Assembly: GCA_963682055.1 (NCBI GenBank)
Contig: OY821744.1
Location: 21,552,967-21,616,966 of the forward strand
Direction of reading: 5' to 3'
DNA length: 64,000 nucleotides
From: Primula veris
Lineage: Eukaryota; Streptophyta; Magnoliopsida; Ericales; Primulaceae
Part shown: positions 1 through 11,500 of the stretch, piece after piece
Layout: the number at the start of each line of letters is the position of its first letter
How positions within the stretch are numbered: position 1 is the first letter of the stretch
The notes under the pieces: model-generated
What the model was told of the DNA's origin: nothing
Databases searched by the model: none
What the model saw: only the letters and a program-made list of their open reading frames with translations
Translations under genes and position numbers: made by a program

Positions 1-1378
1 TATTTACTAATATCATATTAGTTGCTTTTGACTATTTCATCATTTTAATCAGATGAGGGGGTGCTATTTTTATTTGATTTTTTTAACATATCTCTATAAT
101 GTAACCATTTCTGGTACTTTACAAGTGGTTGCCCTTCCAAATAAGCGGAACGGTTTGCATGTTTTATGCGTTGATTATTGTGATTATATAATTATTGATG
201 AAATTAGATAAATTTATGTTGAATAATGGTGAATTGTAGTTTATGCATTCAAGGTGTTTGTTAAAATGCCTGAAAGTGATTTTATGTTGTTATAGCGTTT
301 GGCTAGTTGTGAATTTAGTACATGTGGTTATGTGTTATGTTGTATTACGTTGAGTGACGTATGAGATGGCGTTATTTGAATAGTATAATATTATTGGCCG
401 AGACCTTAATATTTATACGTATGAGATTGTGTTAATTGGATGATTTATTATTATTGGCCGAGGCCTTGTGATTTAACTGTAGTGGCAATGGTCTCTGTCT
501 CTCCCTAATTCCGGGGACAGAAGACGGCCGAGGGGATAGGGAATGACCTACCTTACGGACTGGGGTAGGTGGCGTGAGAGGTCCCAGTGTGCACTATATT
601 TATTTTATGTTAGCAATGGTCTATGTCTCTCCCTAATTCCGGGGGCATAAGACGGCCGAAGGGATAGGGAATGACTCGTCTTACGGACTGGGACGAGTGG
701 CGTGAGAGGTCCAAGTGCGCACTATAAATCTACTTTTATGTTGCAATGGTCTCTGTCTCTCCCTAATTCTGGGGACAGAAGACGGCCGAAGGGATAGGGA
801 ATGACCTACCTTACGGACTGGGGTAGGTGACGTGAGAGGTCCATGTATGCTATAGATGTGTGTAGATGTTATTTAATTTATTTAATTTATCGTAGTTGTA
901 GAATGTAATTATATTTCTTTTTATACGTCGATTATCGTAATTGTAGAATTTGTGAGCTCTTGCATTTATGGGATGGAGTGGCGGTGTTTGTGGTGCCGTC
1001 CCGTCTAGTTATGTGCGTGGGACTCACCGTTACAATTTTGTCATTCAGGTACATTATAGGTTGGCACATTTGGATAGGAGCTATCACAATGTGTCACATG
1101 GGTTTGGGGCTTTCGCTTTATTTTTACTTAGAGTACTTTTGAGGTTGTAGCCTACGGGCAATTTACATTCGTTTATTTTCTTTCATAATTTTGTTAAAAC
1201 TATCTCGTCTTGTAGCCGCGTTTGGCAAATTCTATATTTATTTGTTTAAACTTTCCTTTAGCTCGCTAGTCTTTTCTTTTTAAATTTTTTTTAATTTCGT
1301 ACCAACAGGTTCTATTTTCTTTCGTTTTAAAAAGGTCATGCCTCGATATCCGTGTCTCATGGATTTTGGGGCGTGACA
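1..1378 (+). mobile_element. 3' part of a Ty3-gypsy-type LTR (left edge outside window)
   Basis: The stretch ends in a motif typical of plant Ty3 LTR ends (a phrase about 'gatatccgtgtctcatgg' followed by 'ggggcgtgaca' at 1369-1378). Past that point the sequence changes abruptly into an unrelated minisatellite, with no tRNA-complementary primer site. It therefore looks like a solo or 3' LTR rather than a 5' LTR. No coding capacity is seen; the short ORFs near 960-1150 are not gene-like. The left end lies outside the window, so length and target duplication cannot be judged. Confidence 0.5.
486..850 (+). repeat. three tandem ~129-bp repeats inside the LTR
   Basis: Three copies begin at 486, 614 and 744 with 'caatggtct(c/a)tgtctctccc', so the spacings are 128 and 130 bp. 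Each copy holds the same internal blocks: 'gacggccga', 'gatagggaatgac', a short inverted pair around 'ttacggactgggg', then 'gtgagaggtcc'. Copies differ by scattered substitutions. The middle copy carries 'actcgtc...gacgagt' where the outer two carry 'acctacc...ggtaggt'. These changes are compensatory and preserve a small stem. Confidence 0.9.
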
Positions 1379-1380
1379 GC

Positions 1381-1630
1381 ACTTTTAGCTGAACTATATG
1401 CATACTCACTTTTGTTGAACTATATTTACTTTCGACTGAATTGTATGCACTTTCAACGGAAGTAGATGTACTTTCAGCTGAATTGAATGCAATTTCAACT
1501 TAATTGTATGCACTTTTTACTAACTATATGCAGTTTCGACTGAACTATATGCACTTTTATTGAACTATATACGCTTTTGACTGAACTATATGTACTTTCG
1601 ACTGAACTAGATGCACTTTTAGCTCATTTA
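1381..1630 (+). repeat. degenerate ~20-25-bp tandem array
   Basis: About ten degenerate copies of a unit close to 'tgaactatatgcactttcgac' follow one another, with variants such as 'tgaattgtatgcactttcaa'. It begins directly after the LTR end. It is followed by poly-T/A low-complexity sequence to about 1880. Confidence 0.85.
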
Positions 1631-2419
1631 GATTAAAAAAAAAGGCACATTTTCATCGAAAACCACTTTTTGTATAAAAAAATTCACTTTTTGATGGAAA
1701 ATGTGTTTTTTTTATGAAAAAACAGCTTTTCCGGTATAAAAAGTGTTATATTGACAAAAAAAGATTATATATTTTTTTGTAATTTTTTAAAAAGTTTATG
1801 ATTTTTTTTCATTTTTTATATTTTTTTTTGTGATTTTTTGTGATTTTTTATAATTTTTTTGTATTTTGTTGTAATTTAAAACTATTATTTTGGGTTTGTA
1901 GAGAGATAAAATACGTCTATTATATTTTGGTTTGTATGACCCTTTAATAAATAAACTAAATAATTAAAAAGTGTTATATATGAGTAATGTGAAGTTATCA
2001 AGATACCTAGAAGTAATATAATTTGGTATGTGGTACTTATAGGGAATTCTCCCTTTATTTTTTAGATTTTTATTTTTTAGATTTTTATGTGAGTATGATA
2101 TTATTGTAATTTATATAAATTTTTTATATTTTTATTACATAACGCGCTGCATACGTAACGTGTGAGACACTATTATTAGTGTATATATAGATGTAGGTTT
2201 GATTTGATTCCAGTTTTTATCCCTGTTTATCTATCTATTCTATTATCCAGGGAAGACGTAAAAGGAATTATTTTTTAGCCGGTTAAAGTTGGTCACAATT
2301 TTTATAAAAAAAATACTATTTTTTTTAAATAATTACATGTATAGTTTATGAAATTTCAAAAATACTTCTATATTTTAAAAAATAACTACTAATTAATTGT
2401 TAAATAAAAATAAACCAAC
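1631..2419. other. AT-rich low-complexity DNA, no gene seen
   Basis: Long T and A runs with short repeats ('tgattttttgtgattttt') occur at 1740-1880. A block at about 2086-2118 ('atgtgagtatgatattattg') recurs inverted at about 2548-2580, so the two may bound one decayed element. No coding region, splice structure or RNA gene is visible. Confidence 0.5.
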
Positions 2420-2600
2420 TCAGGCACACACAATAAGCCAAAATATATCAGTATATATCATTCTATTATAATAAGTCAACCAAAGTCAAATGAGCTTGCC
2501 CAATTTAGTCATTTTTTTCCAAAAATACTCGTACACCTTTATATTAATTACAATAATATCATACTCACATAAAAATATAAAAAGTAAAAGGTAATAAAAT
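2420..2600. repeat. dispersed repeat shared with 57690-57850
   Basis: The sequence holds, in order, 'aataagtcaacc', 'aaatgagcttgcccaattta', a T-run, 'aaaaatactcgtacacc', then 'aataatatcatactcac'. The same order appears near the other end of the window ('aataagccaactt', 'aaatgagcacattcaattta', T-run, 'aagaatacagttgcacg', 'aataatacgatagtcac'). Two old copies of one repeat family are the simplest reading. The family is not identified. Confidence 0.5.
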
Positions 2601-2698
2601 TATTTATCACTCCTTAACAACCAAACATTCTTTTAAATATTAAACTATGTTTTTTTTTATTATCCACATATTTATATCGTAACTATACATATTTTCTA

Positions 2699-2966
2699 CT
2701 CCATCCGTCCCTAATTAAGTGTCCACTTTTTCATATTGTCCGCGTTTTCAATATGGTAATTCTCATGAAACAAATTTACTCTCTTACATTTTATATACTT
2801 ACCATTTATAACTACAAAAACAACAATTTTTAAGAAAAAAGTTACCCGCATTAACTTTAATTATGATATTTACAAGGGCAATATTGGTAATTTATGTATC
2901 AAAATTTAATATCCTTAAAAAGTATCAATTTATAAGAGGGACACTTAAAAAGGAACAAAGAGAATA
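2699..2966. mobile_element. Stowaway-like MITE, copy 1 of a family also at 17480
   Basis: It starts after TA with 'ctccatccgtccctaattaa' and ends with the degenerate inverse ('acttaaaaaggaacaaagag') before TA. The interior ('tgtccgcgttttcaatatgg', 'aacaaatttactc', 'accatttataactac') is almost the same as at 17480-17759. This 'CTCC-TCCGT-CC' terminus with TA duplication is characteristic of plant Stowaway (Tc1/mariner-type) MITEs. Confidence 0.75.
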
Positions 2967-3279
2967 TATTTTTATTGAATTACACACCATAATAATGCGT
3001 AATAATTTTTATTGAATTACGTAATGCGTGGGGTACGATATATACATATACAGAGAGAGTAAGTGGAAATGGGACGGGAAAGATGTGTAATGTTCGACTA
3101 TACTCAACAGTAATTAATTGTAATATGGAATTAGGGTGGTTAATTTGTTAAAAATGTACATCCCCACCATAATAATTTGGTAGGACCGTAATCAATTGGA
3201 CGGACTCGTGAAATATGGAATATATTGGAATACGAGTACAGTAATTGGAATCTTGTTGCCTAATTTTTTTGTGGTGTAT

Positions 3280-3471
3280 CTTAGAAGTGTCTTGATGTCA
3301 TAGTTTCATCGGTTAATCCACAAAAATCTGCAAATAAACAAGAAAACAAATAAAGTAGCACAAAACTACTAAAAGCGATAAAATTATATAAAATACAACT
3401 ATTAGCTAAAATTATCCTAATAAATACAATATAAACATACTTAAATACTACAATTATGGAGAGTTATCACA
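3280..3471 (-). mobile_element. probable gypsy LTR edge with polypurine tract
   Basis: On the minus strand the sequence at 3480-3471 reads as a polypurine tract ('gtttgggggtg') followed by 'tgataactctccata', a usual arrangement at the start of a 3' LTR. The region left of it would be LTR, and the region to the right (to about 3848) would be element interior. I could not find the other LTR end or a partner LTR. There are no coding remnants of this element. Confidence 0.35.
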
Positions 3472-3848
3472 CCCCCAAACTAGCTCAATACACGTCATGA
3501 GTGTTGTGAGATTAGATTGTCTTATTTATTATCTAGCAAATTAAAAATAGACAAATAAATATGTAATTAATACTTAACAGGAAACTAAAGTTTCTAACTC
3601 ACTTTCGTAGGAATCACGGTTACACTTACCACGTGTAACAAGCCGTTAAACCCCTTAGAGGGCGAGTTTTGTCTCGCGAGAGCTTACTAGGACGATACCC
3701 ACAAACATCGAAAATTACTTTTACTTCTCAAGGTTTTTCTATTATGCGAAAGATAATTTTTAACAAATAAGGTCTACAACTAGCACATACAAGAAGAACT
3801 AAATGCTAAACTGAGTTAAAAAAACGAATATAAAATAAGACTGATCAC

Positions 3849-4580
3849 ACAAAAGCTCTCCTTCGACTTCTTAATGTTCATTACACAACAAACATATTGG
3901 TCGTGTGTGACTTTGATATGTGTTTTACATATATTTCTTGTGGATGGGAGGGTAGTATGCATGACATCCGAATTTTTTACAACGTAGTTCGTGACATAAA
4001 TAAGAATTTCCCACAACCTAATGAAAGTTAACATATGAAAAAATATTTGTTTTACATTATTTTTTATATTAATAACACACTTAATTGGTTTTATTTTTTA
4101 ATTGTTATAGGAAATTTTTATCTATTAGATTCTGGTTATCCAAATACAAAAGGTTTTATCTCACCATATAGAGGTCAGATGTACCATCAAGAAATATTCC
4201 CTCAACGTGAACCACCGTGTAATGCAGAGGAGATGTTTAATCAAGTTCACTCGTCTCTCAGAAGTGTTATTGAAAGAGCGTTCGTGGTATGAAAAATGCG
4301 ATGGAGAATCTTGAGAGATATGCCTTCTTACGATCTTCGAAAACAAATCGATGTGATTGGAATGTCTATGGCTTTGCACAACTTTATTCGTAAACACAAT
4401 GCAAAATTTCCTGATCCAGAATATAACGACATCATGCGTAATTGATATGTAGAATAGTGTTGTTCAACATCACAAGATATCACTCATGACGTAGATGTTT
4501 TAAATGATGATGACTATATGAAATTTTGTCGAAATAAAATTCGTGATCGAATTTGTAGAAACATGAGAAATCGTAGGTGA
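3849..4580 (+). pseudogene. PIF/Harbinger transposase fragment
   Basis: This encodes the DDE-nuclease part of a PIF/Harbinger transposase, the enzyme that cuts and pastes the element. An upstream segment (about 3849-4030) reads VCDFDMCFTYISCGWEGSMHD, resembling the family's first catalytic Asp block. After a probable intron (acceptor at about 4110) comes LLDSGYPNTKGFISPYRG, then HSSLRSVIERAF, MPSYDLRKQIDVIGMSMALH and NFIRK, all in family order. A TGA at about 4290 replaces the usual position between 'ERAFVV' and 'KMRWRIL'. Further stops occur at about 4443 and after 'YVE'. The N-terminal region is missing. It is therefore a dead transposase. Confidence 0.8.
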
Positions 4581-4814
4581 AGTCGTTAATTTTGTAACTT
4601 TTTATGTTCGTATAATCATTATATTTTTCTAATTTTGTATCTTTTTAATCTTTAAATAATGAAATGTTTTTTTGCTAATAATTAATTGTTTTATTCTATT
4701 AATCGAAATAAACAATTCATTTTCACTCAAAAAATAAAAAGTAAACATATTTTACCAAAAAACATTTTTAATGAAAATTATATTTTTACAGTATCCACCA
4801 AACTTATTTACTTA

Positions 4815-5178
4815 AAGCAGTCGCATCAGTTCCCTTATATCACCAATTTACCTTAAAAATGAGGAGATTGTTATAAAATTGTACACGTATAATTTTTCTT
4901 ATCCATTACCTTAAATATATATGAACTCAAATATCACTTAAATATAAGGGATCAACATGTTCCTTTATAATTAAAATAATAATAATAATTTCTCTATTTT
5001 ACTTTTCTCTTATTCTCTCTCATTTATTTGTATTTTTCACATATAAATTAATAAAATAACAAAAATATGAGTTGTATAGTTGTGATAGAGAAATCGATAA
5101 AAAAAAGTTGATAATTTGTATAAAGCAGTTTCCTTATAAGTTGTAAAAGTGTACTTTTTATTTTAAATATAAGGAAAC
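4815..5178. mobile_element. MITE, related in inverse orientation to 16980-17345
   Basis: It begins near 'gcagtcgcatcagttccctt' and ends near 'gcagtttccttataagttgt...aaatataagg'. The core blocks 'aactcaaatatcacttaaat', 'ataagggatcaacatgttcc' and 'tctctcatttatttgtattt' reappear as reverse complements at about 17150-17290. The 'gCAgTCGCATCAG' type terminus is common in plant TIR MITEs. The superfamily is uncertain. Confidence 0.6.
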
Positions 5179-5350
5179 GTGTTATTTAATATGATTGGTC
5201 TAGTAAATTAATTTGGGTTGAAAAAAATTAATAGAAGTATATTAAAATATAGTAATATTTAATTGTGTTATTTAATGTGATTGGTCTAATAAATTAATTT
5301 GGATTGAAAAAAATTGATAGAAGTATATTAAAATATAGTAATATTTAATT
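5179..5350 (+). repeat. two tandem 86-bp copies
   Basis: The unit starting 'gtgttatttaat(a/g)tgattggt' at 5179 is repeated from 5265 with only a few substitutions, ending at 5350. A matching inverse single copy lies at about 16915-16995, so the duplication arose inside the MITE neighbourhood. It lies just upstream of the PPR gene promoter. Confidence 0.8.
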
Positions 5351-5496
5351 ATGATAATAAATTTAATAGAACTGAAAAATGTATAAACTTATATGGTTAA
5401 CTAAAAATATAAAATTTATTATAATTAGCTTATGAGAAAAAAGCTTAACAAAACCACTGAATTAATATTTCAGTGACCGGATAAAGACTACGTATT

Positions 5497-5502
5497 TATA
5501 AA
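5497..5502 (+). promoter_or_regulatory. TATA box of the PPR gene
   Basis: TATAAA within 'cgtatttataaaccctagcc' lies 85 bp upstream of the chosen ATG. The following 5' leader contains the plant motif 'aaccctag' and a CT-rich stretch, usual for housekeeping organelle-protein genes. This is inferred from sequence only. Confidence 0.5.
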
Positions 5503-5586
5503 CCCTAGCCCATCTTCTTTCATTTTTCATTTATAATCTAACGCCATTTTTTGTAATCTAGAGAGAGAAAATTGACCCACTCAACA

Positions 5587-8500
5587 ATGGCGTCGTCATT
5601 ATCACTCTTAACCAAACCCCACCGTTCTCTAATCTCCCTCCTCAACCGAACTGTAAGGCCGTTATCCACCACCCCTGAACTCGCACTTGATACTCTCCCT
5701 CCTCCTCCGTATCCGCATTCCCCTCTCCCTCTAACCCCTGCCTCGGGCAGCCCACACTACACTTCCTCCACCTGGCGCACTCCCTCCTCCTCCCTCTCTC
5801 TATCCCTCTCTACCGTCCCGCCTCAGCTCCAAGCCCTAGCGCACACCCTCGACCAAGCCTCTCTCTCTAACCTCTTCTCCACCTGGACACCCGAGCAGCG
5901 CTGGGCCGAAATTAAACTCCTTTTTGACACGTGGATAACGTCGTTGGACCCCTTAAGTGGTCAGCCAAACAAGCCTAGTGTTGATCTTTTTAATACGTAT
6001 CTAAGGGCGTGTTTTATGGTGGGTGCTTCGGTTGGGGACTTGTTAGACATTCTTGCGAAGATGGAGTCCGATTACGGGATTTTACCGAATACAGCTTCGT
6101 TTAACTTGGTCCTCAAAGCAATGTCCCGAGCTAAGGAGATACAAGCTGCACTTAAGCTCCTCCAAAGGTCTTTTCTTTTTTATTTATATTATGCACTCTT
6201 TGGTTTAAAGCACCACAAAAACACATTTAAAGCTCAAAAATCGATACAAACAACACCGGTTAAGTGACCCCGACTCAGGGTTAGAAGGAATGGGGTAGAG
6301 AGAGATCTGCCTTCCTCCGGTGGCTTTCCCATCGTGGCTTACTGTAGCCTCATTTGAGAGGGAGGGAGAGTGGTGGGGATTTTGGGATGTTTTTGTTACT
6401 TTTTCAAGTCAGGGTTTTTGAGTGAGTTTTCTGGGAAATAATGGACAGTCATCAGTGATGAGCAGTGGACGACAATAAAAGCTGTTTTGTTTTGGTTTTA
6501 ACTTTATCCGTTTTTGGGGGCTTTTAGCTTATTTATTTCGGCCCAACTTTTTTGTTTTAAATTTATATCAACACTGATTGTTGATTACACTAGTTTTCTT
6601 TTATTTTCCGCTTTTTATACTCCCTCCGTCCCATAATAATAGTCCAGTTTGACTTTTTAATAAACAGTTTTCTCAAATACTTCTGATTTATATGCATGGT
6701 TCTTTGCAAATCATAAGTACCATTACCATTTTAAGGATATATTTGAGAATTGATACCTATATTTATTATCCAACTAACTCTAACCGACATCACTTAATAT
6801 TCGTGAAAAACCTAAGTGGACTATCTTATGGGACGGAGGGAGTATATACATTGCATGCTCAGGTTTATTCAGTGTTCTAAAGCCAAGTCTGTGGAAATTA
6901 GGCGTGATTAAGAGGGCTAGATGGTAATTAGGCGGGATCAGGCACTAGGCTACCTATTTTCGTCTCGAATTCGTCTATTTGAACACTGGGTTTATTACTA
7001 GTTTTCTTTTGTTTTCCGCTTCTTTATATATACCTTGTGTGTTGTCAGGTGTATTCTGTGTTCTAAACAGCAAGTCATGCGGAAACTAGGCGGGATTAGG
7101 CACTAGACAACCTATTTCGGTCTAGAATCTGTATTTTAGAACATTGGGTTTATTAGACTGGTTTGGGGACGTATTTCACGGTTTCTTTTAGCATTTCTTT
7201 GTTTCAAGACAGTGATTGGTTTTATCATGAGTTAGTCGTTGGTACACTATTGTGTGCTGAAATTAAAAGGCACGAAAGTTTAGATGCAATGTGTATGCTC
7301 GTTAACTTAAGAAGACTTCCGCTGCTGAAAAGCTAGTCCTACGGTCAGGATTCCATTTTGTGGGTTGTGTGCAGGGGCGGAAAGCATGTATGACATGGGA
7401 TTGTGATGACAACTCCACAATTTTGCAAAATTGCTATTTTTTTTGTATATTTTTGGAAAAATTAAAAACTGTGTAATTTGGCAACCCCTGTAAATCAACA
7501 TTTGGCTTTGGCACAAACTTTAATTCCTGGCCCCTCCCATTATTGTTTGCCGAAAAAGGCACAAACTTTATACTTCCTTTTCCCCATAAAATTGGTCCAA
7601 TTTGAAGTTTCACAAAGATTAAGAATAGTTAGAGTAATAAATATAAATAGACCATGCGTCCCATGTCTCTCCTACTCAGTTCCGAGATGGAGACCATCGC
7701 TAGTGTGTGTGGAAAGAAAGGCACAAACTTGTCATGCATTTATATATGTTCATATCCGTGTGTGTGGCATTAGATTTTGATAGACTCATCTACGGATATG
7801 AATGTGAGCGTTAGTCGCTTCTTGATGTTTATTGATTTTCAGTCTTGCGGGTTGACACACGGTTATGTGCTGAAAAAGGCACAAACTTTATATGATGTGC
7901 ATATGTGTATAGTCTGTGGCATCAGGTTTATCAGACAGGTTCAGGGATGTGAGGATACGTCGATTTTTACTATGCATGTGCTTCGTAATGTTGACGAGTT
8001 CCATTTTCGCTGTGGAATCAAATCGGCTTAGGCGGCTCCTTCGGGCCTTGCGCCTTTTGAAACCTTGACGTCATCCAAATTCCAAAATGACAATAAACAC
8101 ATGAAGAGAATTCTATAAGATCATTAACTGTCTTTTTGTCACAATTTTTTTTGCTATATTTTCCTTTTTTTTTTTTATAAAATCTCTAGAAAGACAGTAT
8201 GTTAATAATTTATGTGAATTATGAGGGGAACCAAACTATACATTTTTTTTATAAAAATCCGATAAACATGTTGTGTGACAATCAAGTTGCTATAGGTATT
8301 GCTTGCTAAGAATCCGGTTCAACATGACAAAATGAAACATGTGGAGATTGATCGAGAATTCATCAAAGAAAAGATTGATGATGAAGTTATCAAGATAATT
8401 TATACTCTTTCACGACTTCAAGTGGCAGACATGCTCACGAAAGCTCTCTCGAGATCAATTCGAGTTTCTTCTATCCAAGCTGGGAATGTATAGTATTTAC

Positions 8501-11500
8501 TGCCCAGCTTGAGGGGGAGTGTGAAATTATAGATTCATGTCTGATCATGAGTCATTAGTTATAGTAGTTTGTTGTTAATTGTTGTTAATAGTAATTAATT
8601 ATAGGTTAATGTTAACAGTTGGTTGGTAATAGCTGTCTAGAGCATTTACTCTGTAGTGTTGTTATCAGCCTGTATATAAAGGCTTCTCTTGTATTCAGTT
8701 TGATATAAGAAGAAAACATTTTCACTCCATATCTCTCTTCAATTTTATCCCCGCAAAGTGTGCTGTGTGTATGTATTTGCTTTTAAGGAATATCAACAAT
8801 ACCATTTTCTGCAACTAAGTTACAGAGTATAAATAACCCCAGTTTTTTCCGCAGGGACACAAACCCAGTCAAGAGTTAGAAGTTCCATTCAGTATTTCTC
8901 GCACTTCATTTTAGAGGTGCTGGGAAAAGCTGAAACTGATTTAACAATTGTAATTTCTTTTAATGCATATGAATACAAATGCATGAAAACTAATTGATAG
9001 AAGTATTCACCCAATCAACCCTTTATATTTTATTTATTCCTGAAGTATGACTGTCTGTGTGTGTGACGATTCATGTTCTTACATGGGCTATCACATCATA
9101 TGCTTTGTAGTTTGGGCTAATTATATTGAACTCCTGGGTTCATCTTTGGCGTGGCTTAATCGAGATTGCTTTCTGGTTACATGAGTTTAGAACAGGTTAG
9201 TGGTTCTCTTAGCAGCGCGAGGATAAGTAATCAATAAGATGCTGAAATAAATATTGTTTACATTTTTATTGTGGATGTGATTGAATCAAATTAATTGGTC
9301 TCAGTGTATTTACTTTCTTAGTTCAGTGAAGTAATTGGAATCAACTAAAGCTAATCAATAATCGTAAAAGAAGAGGAAGTGTTTTGGCATCAGATAACTT
9401 TCTTTTTGATGGATGCTGAGTAAATAAATACTGACTTTGGCTGCTGAGTTTGACTCAATCTTAAGCTATTTTAAAAACATATTAAGAACCGTATATTGTT
9501 ATTTTTTGGATTCATACATTACGATCTCTGAGATGGGCTCTCTATTTTGTTGCTTTTTCAGGATGTTGCAGACAAAAAAGGATTCTCCACCCAATGACGA
9601 GTCATTTGACTTGGTTGTTGGCATGTTACTAATAAATGGCCAGTTCGATTCTGCACTGAAATATATAGATTTGATGTTAAAATCTGGGCACACGATATCA
9701 GTAGAGGTGTTCACTGAATGTGTGCGAAGTTGTGTAACACAAAGGAGACTAGACACATTAGTGTCGATTATTGAGAGGTGCAAGGTACACCTGTCTACTT
9801 TTTAGTTATTTGTTATAACTACCTTGCTTACAATTGTGTTTGTTTGGTCGTACTGTCGTACTATCTTTGAAGCACAAAGGTTCACATTTTTTAAGAGGAT
9901 GGAGAAGTATACCTTAAGTTTTAACTTTCAAGTATGTGGAACAATATAGAAATAGAGAAACACTATGGAAAACCCGGTTTACCACATCAGCAAGATGACG
10001 TGGTGCACCAACCCAGTTAGTACATGACATGTGTATGTATTTCATGAAGATAATCAATTCATGAAATAAATAAAACTTAACAATGCAGTGGGTTAATAAT
10101 CGAGCCCCACTAAACAACCCACTACTTCTTTTAAACTATTTTGTTTATAGATTAATGATATATAATATTATAATTCCCTACAACTAAACTATTTCTATAT
10201 ATAGTAATGTTTTATGTATTTGCCATCATTTTAGGACGCATCCTGCTGCAATTTTTTTTCCTAATTAATAAATTACTATAACTTATAATAATCCAGTTTA
10301 AAGTACTCTGTTATCATTTATTTCTTAAATAAAGAAACCAAATATAAAACAACATTGACAAATAAAAACCAGTAACACTCCTGAAGAATAAAGAAATAGT
10401 ATAACATTAATATTAAGGTATTCATATTTACATCAATAATCAACAACTGTACAAAACAATTTTGCCAAATCTAATGGGAATAACAATAAAAAGGAAAATT
10501 GTTCTTCGGTAATCATTTCATCCGTGTACCACAAGCAGTATATGTTCATTTTCCCCATGATTTGTAGCATCCTTCAACAAGCATAAAGGAAACAATAGTT
10601 CAGTTATTGATGCTGACAAAAGAAAAAGATTTTGCATGTAACATATGTAATTCATATCAAAAAAATATAAGTTTGTAAACCCGGTTTATCCTAAAATTTT
10701 GTCTAGCAAACCAATCACAATATTTAGGTTTAATTTAATTTAAGGGTAGTTACCACAAGGGTTTACTAATATTATGTGTTGGGTTTTTATTGGGGTGTAT
10801 TATAGAATATAGTTGATCATGAAAGTTTTCTTTAGATTCGTTAGATATAACAGAAGATATATAAATTTAAAAAGCATTTGATAATTGTACCCAACAAAAT
10901 TCATATATACCTTCCTCTACAAAATCATTTTGATCGTCAAAATCCATAGTCAGTGTCGCTGAATTGGGTAGCTTTTTAGAGTGAACGAAAGGTGGGAATT
11001 ATTGGTCTTGGAGAGAGAAATATTATTTCATAAAATAAATGGGGCCTTTAAGAAAAGTGGGTGGACAGCGAAGAGAGAAATATCCAATGAACCGTCAATT
11101 TTTGAATTTGGGTGTATTTCAGTACATTTAGATGATTTAATAACTGACAGGTGGCACACACTCATTGAATGGCGCACCACACACGTGGTACACCCGGTTT
11201 ACCATAGTGTTACTCATAGAAATATGCTTTCAATTGAAATTGGTTTTTGGTATAACTCTGCGATTTACTTTTTTAGTTGGAGAAAAATTTAGTCCCCTCC
11301 ATTGGTTGTTTTAAACTTATCAACCCGCCAATTAAATGACTTTAATACACGAAGTAAGTATAAGTAAGTACCAACATATAAAGAAATATTAAGTTAAGTT
11401 CAAGAGAGAGAGAGAGATGGAATATCAACATGAGAAAAATAGAGATAAGTGCCAATGAAATGTACAATACCCAGAATTTACCTTCTTTTAAAAGTATGAA

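Noticed and set aside
7478..8031. Two adjacent plus-strand frames of 100 and 84 residues
   Set aside because: They lie in PPR intron 1, show no domain and overlap repetitive 'aaaggcacaaactt' blocks.
10981..11292. 103-residue frame near the MULE right end
   Set aside because: It crosses the element's terminus and its 9-bp duplication, so it cannot be an old conserved gene, and no domain is seen.
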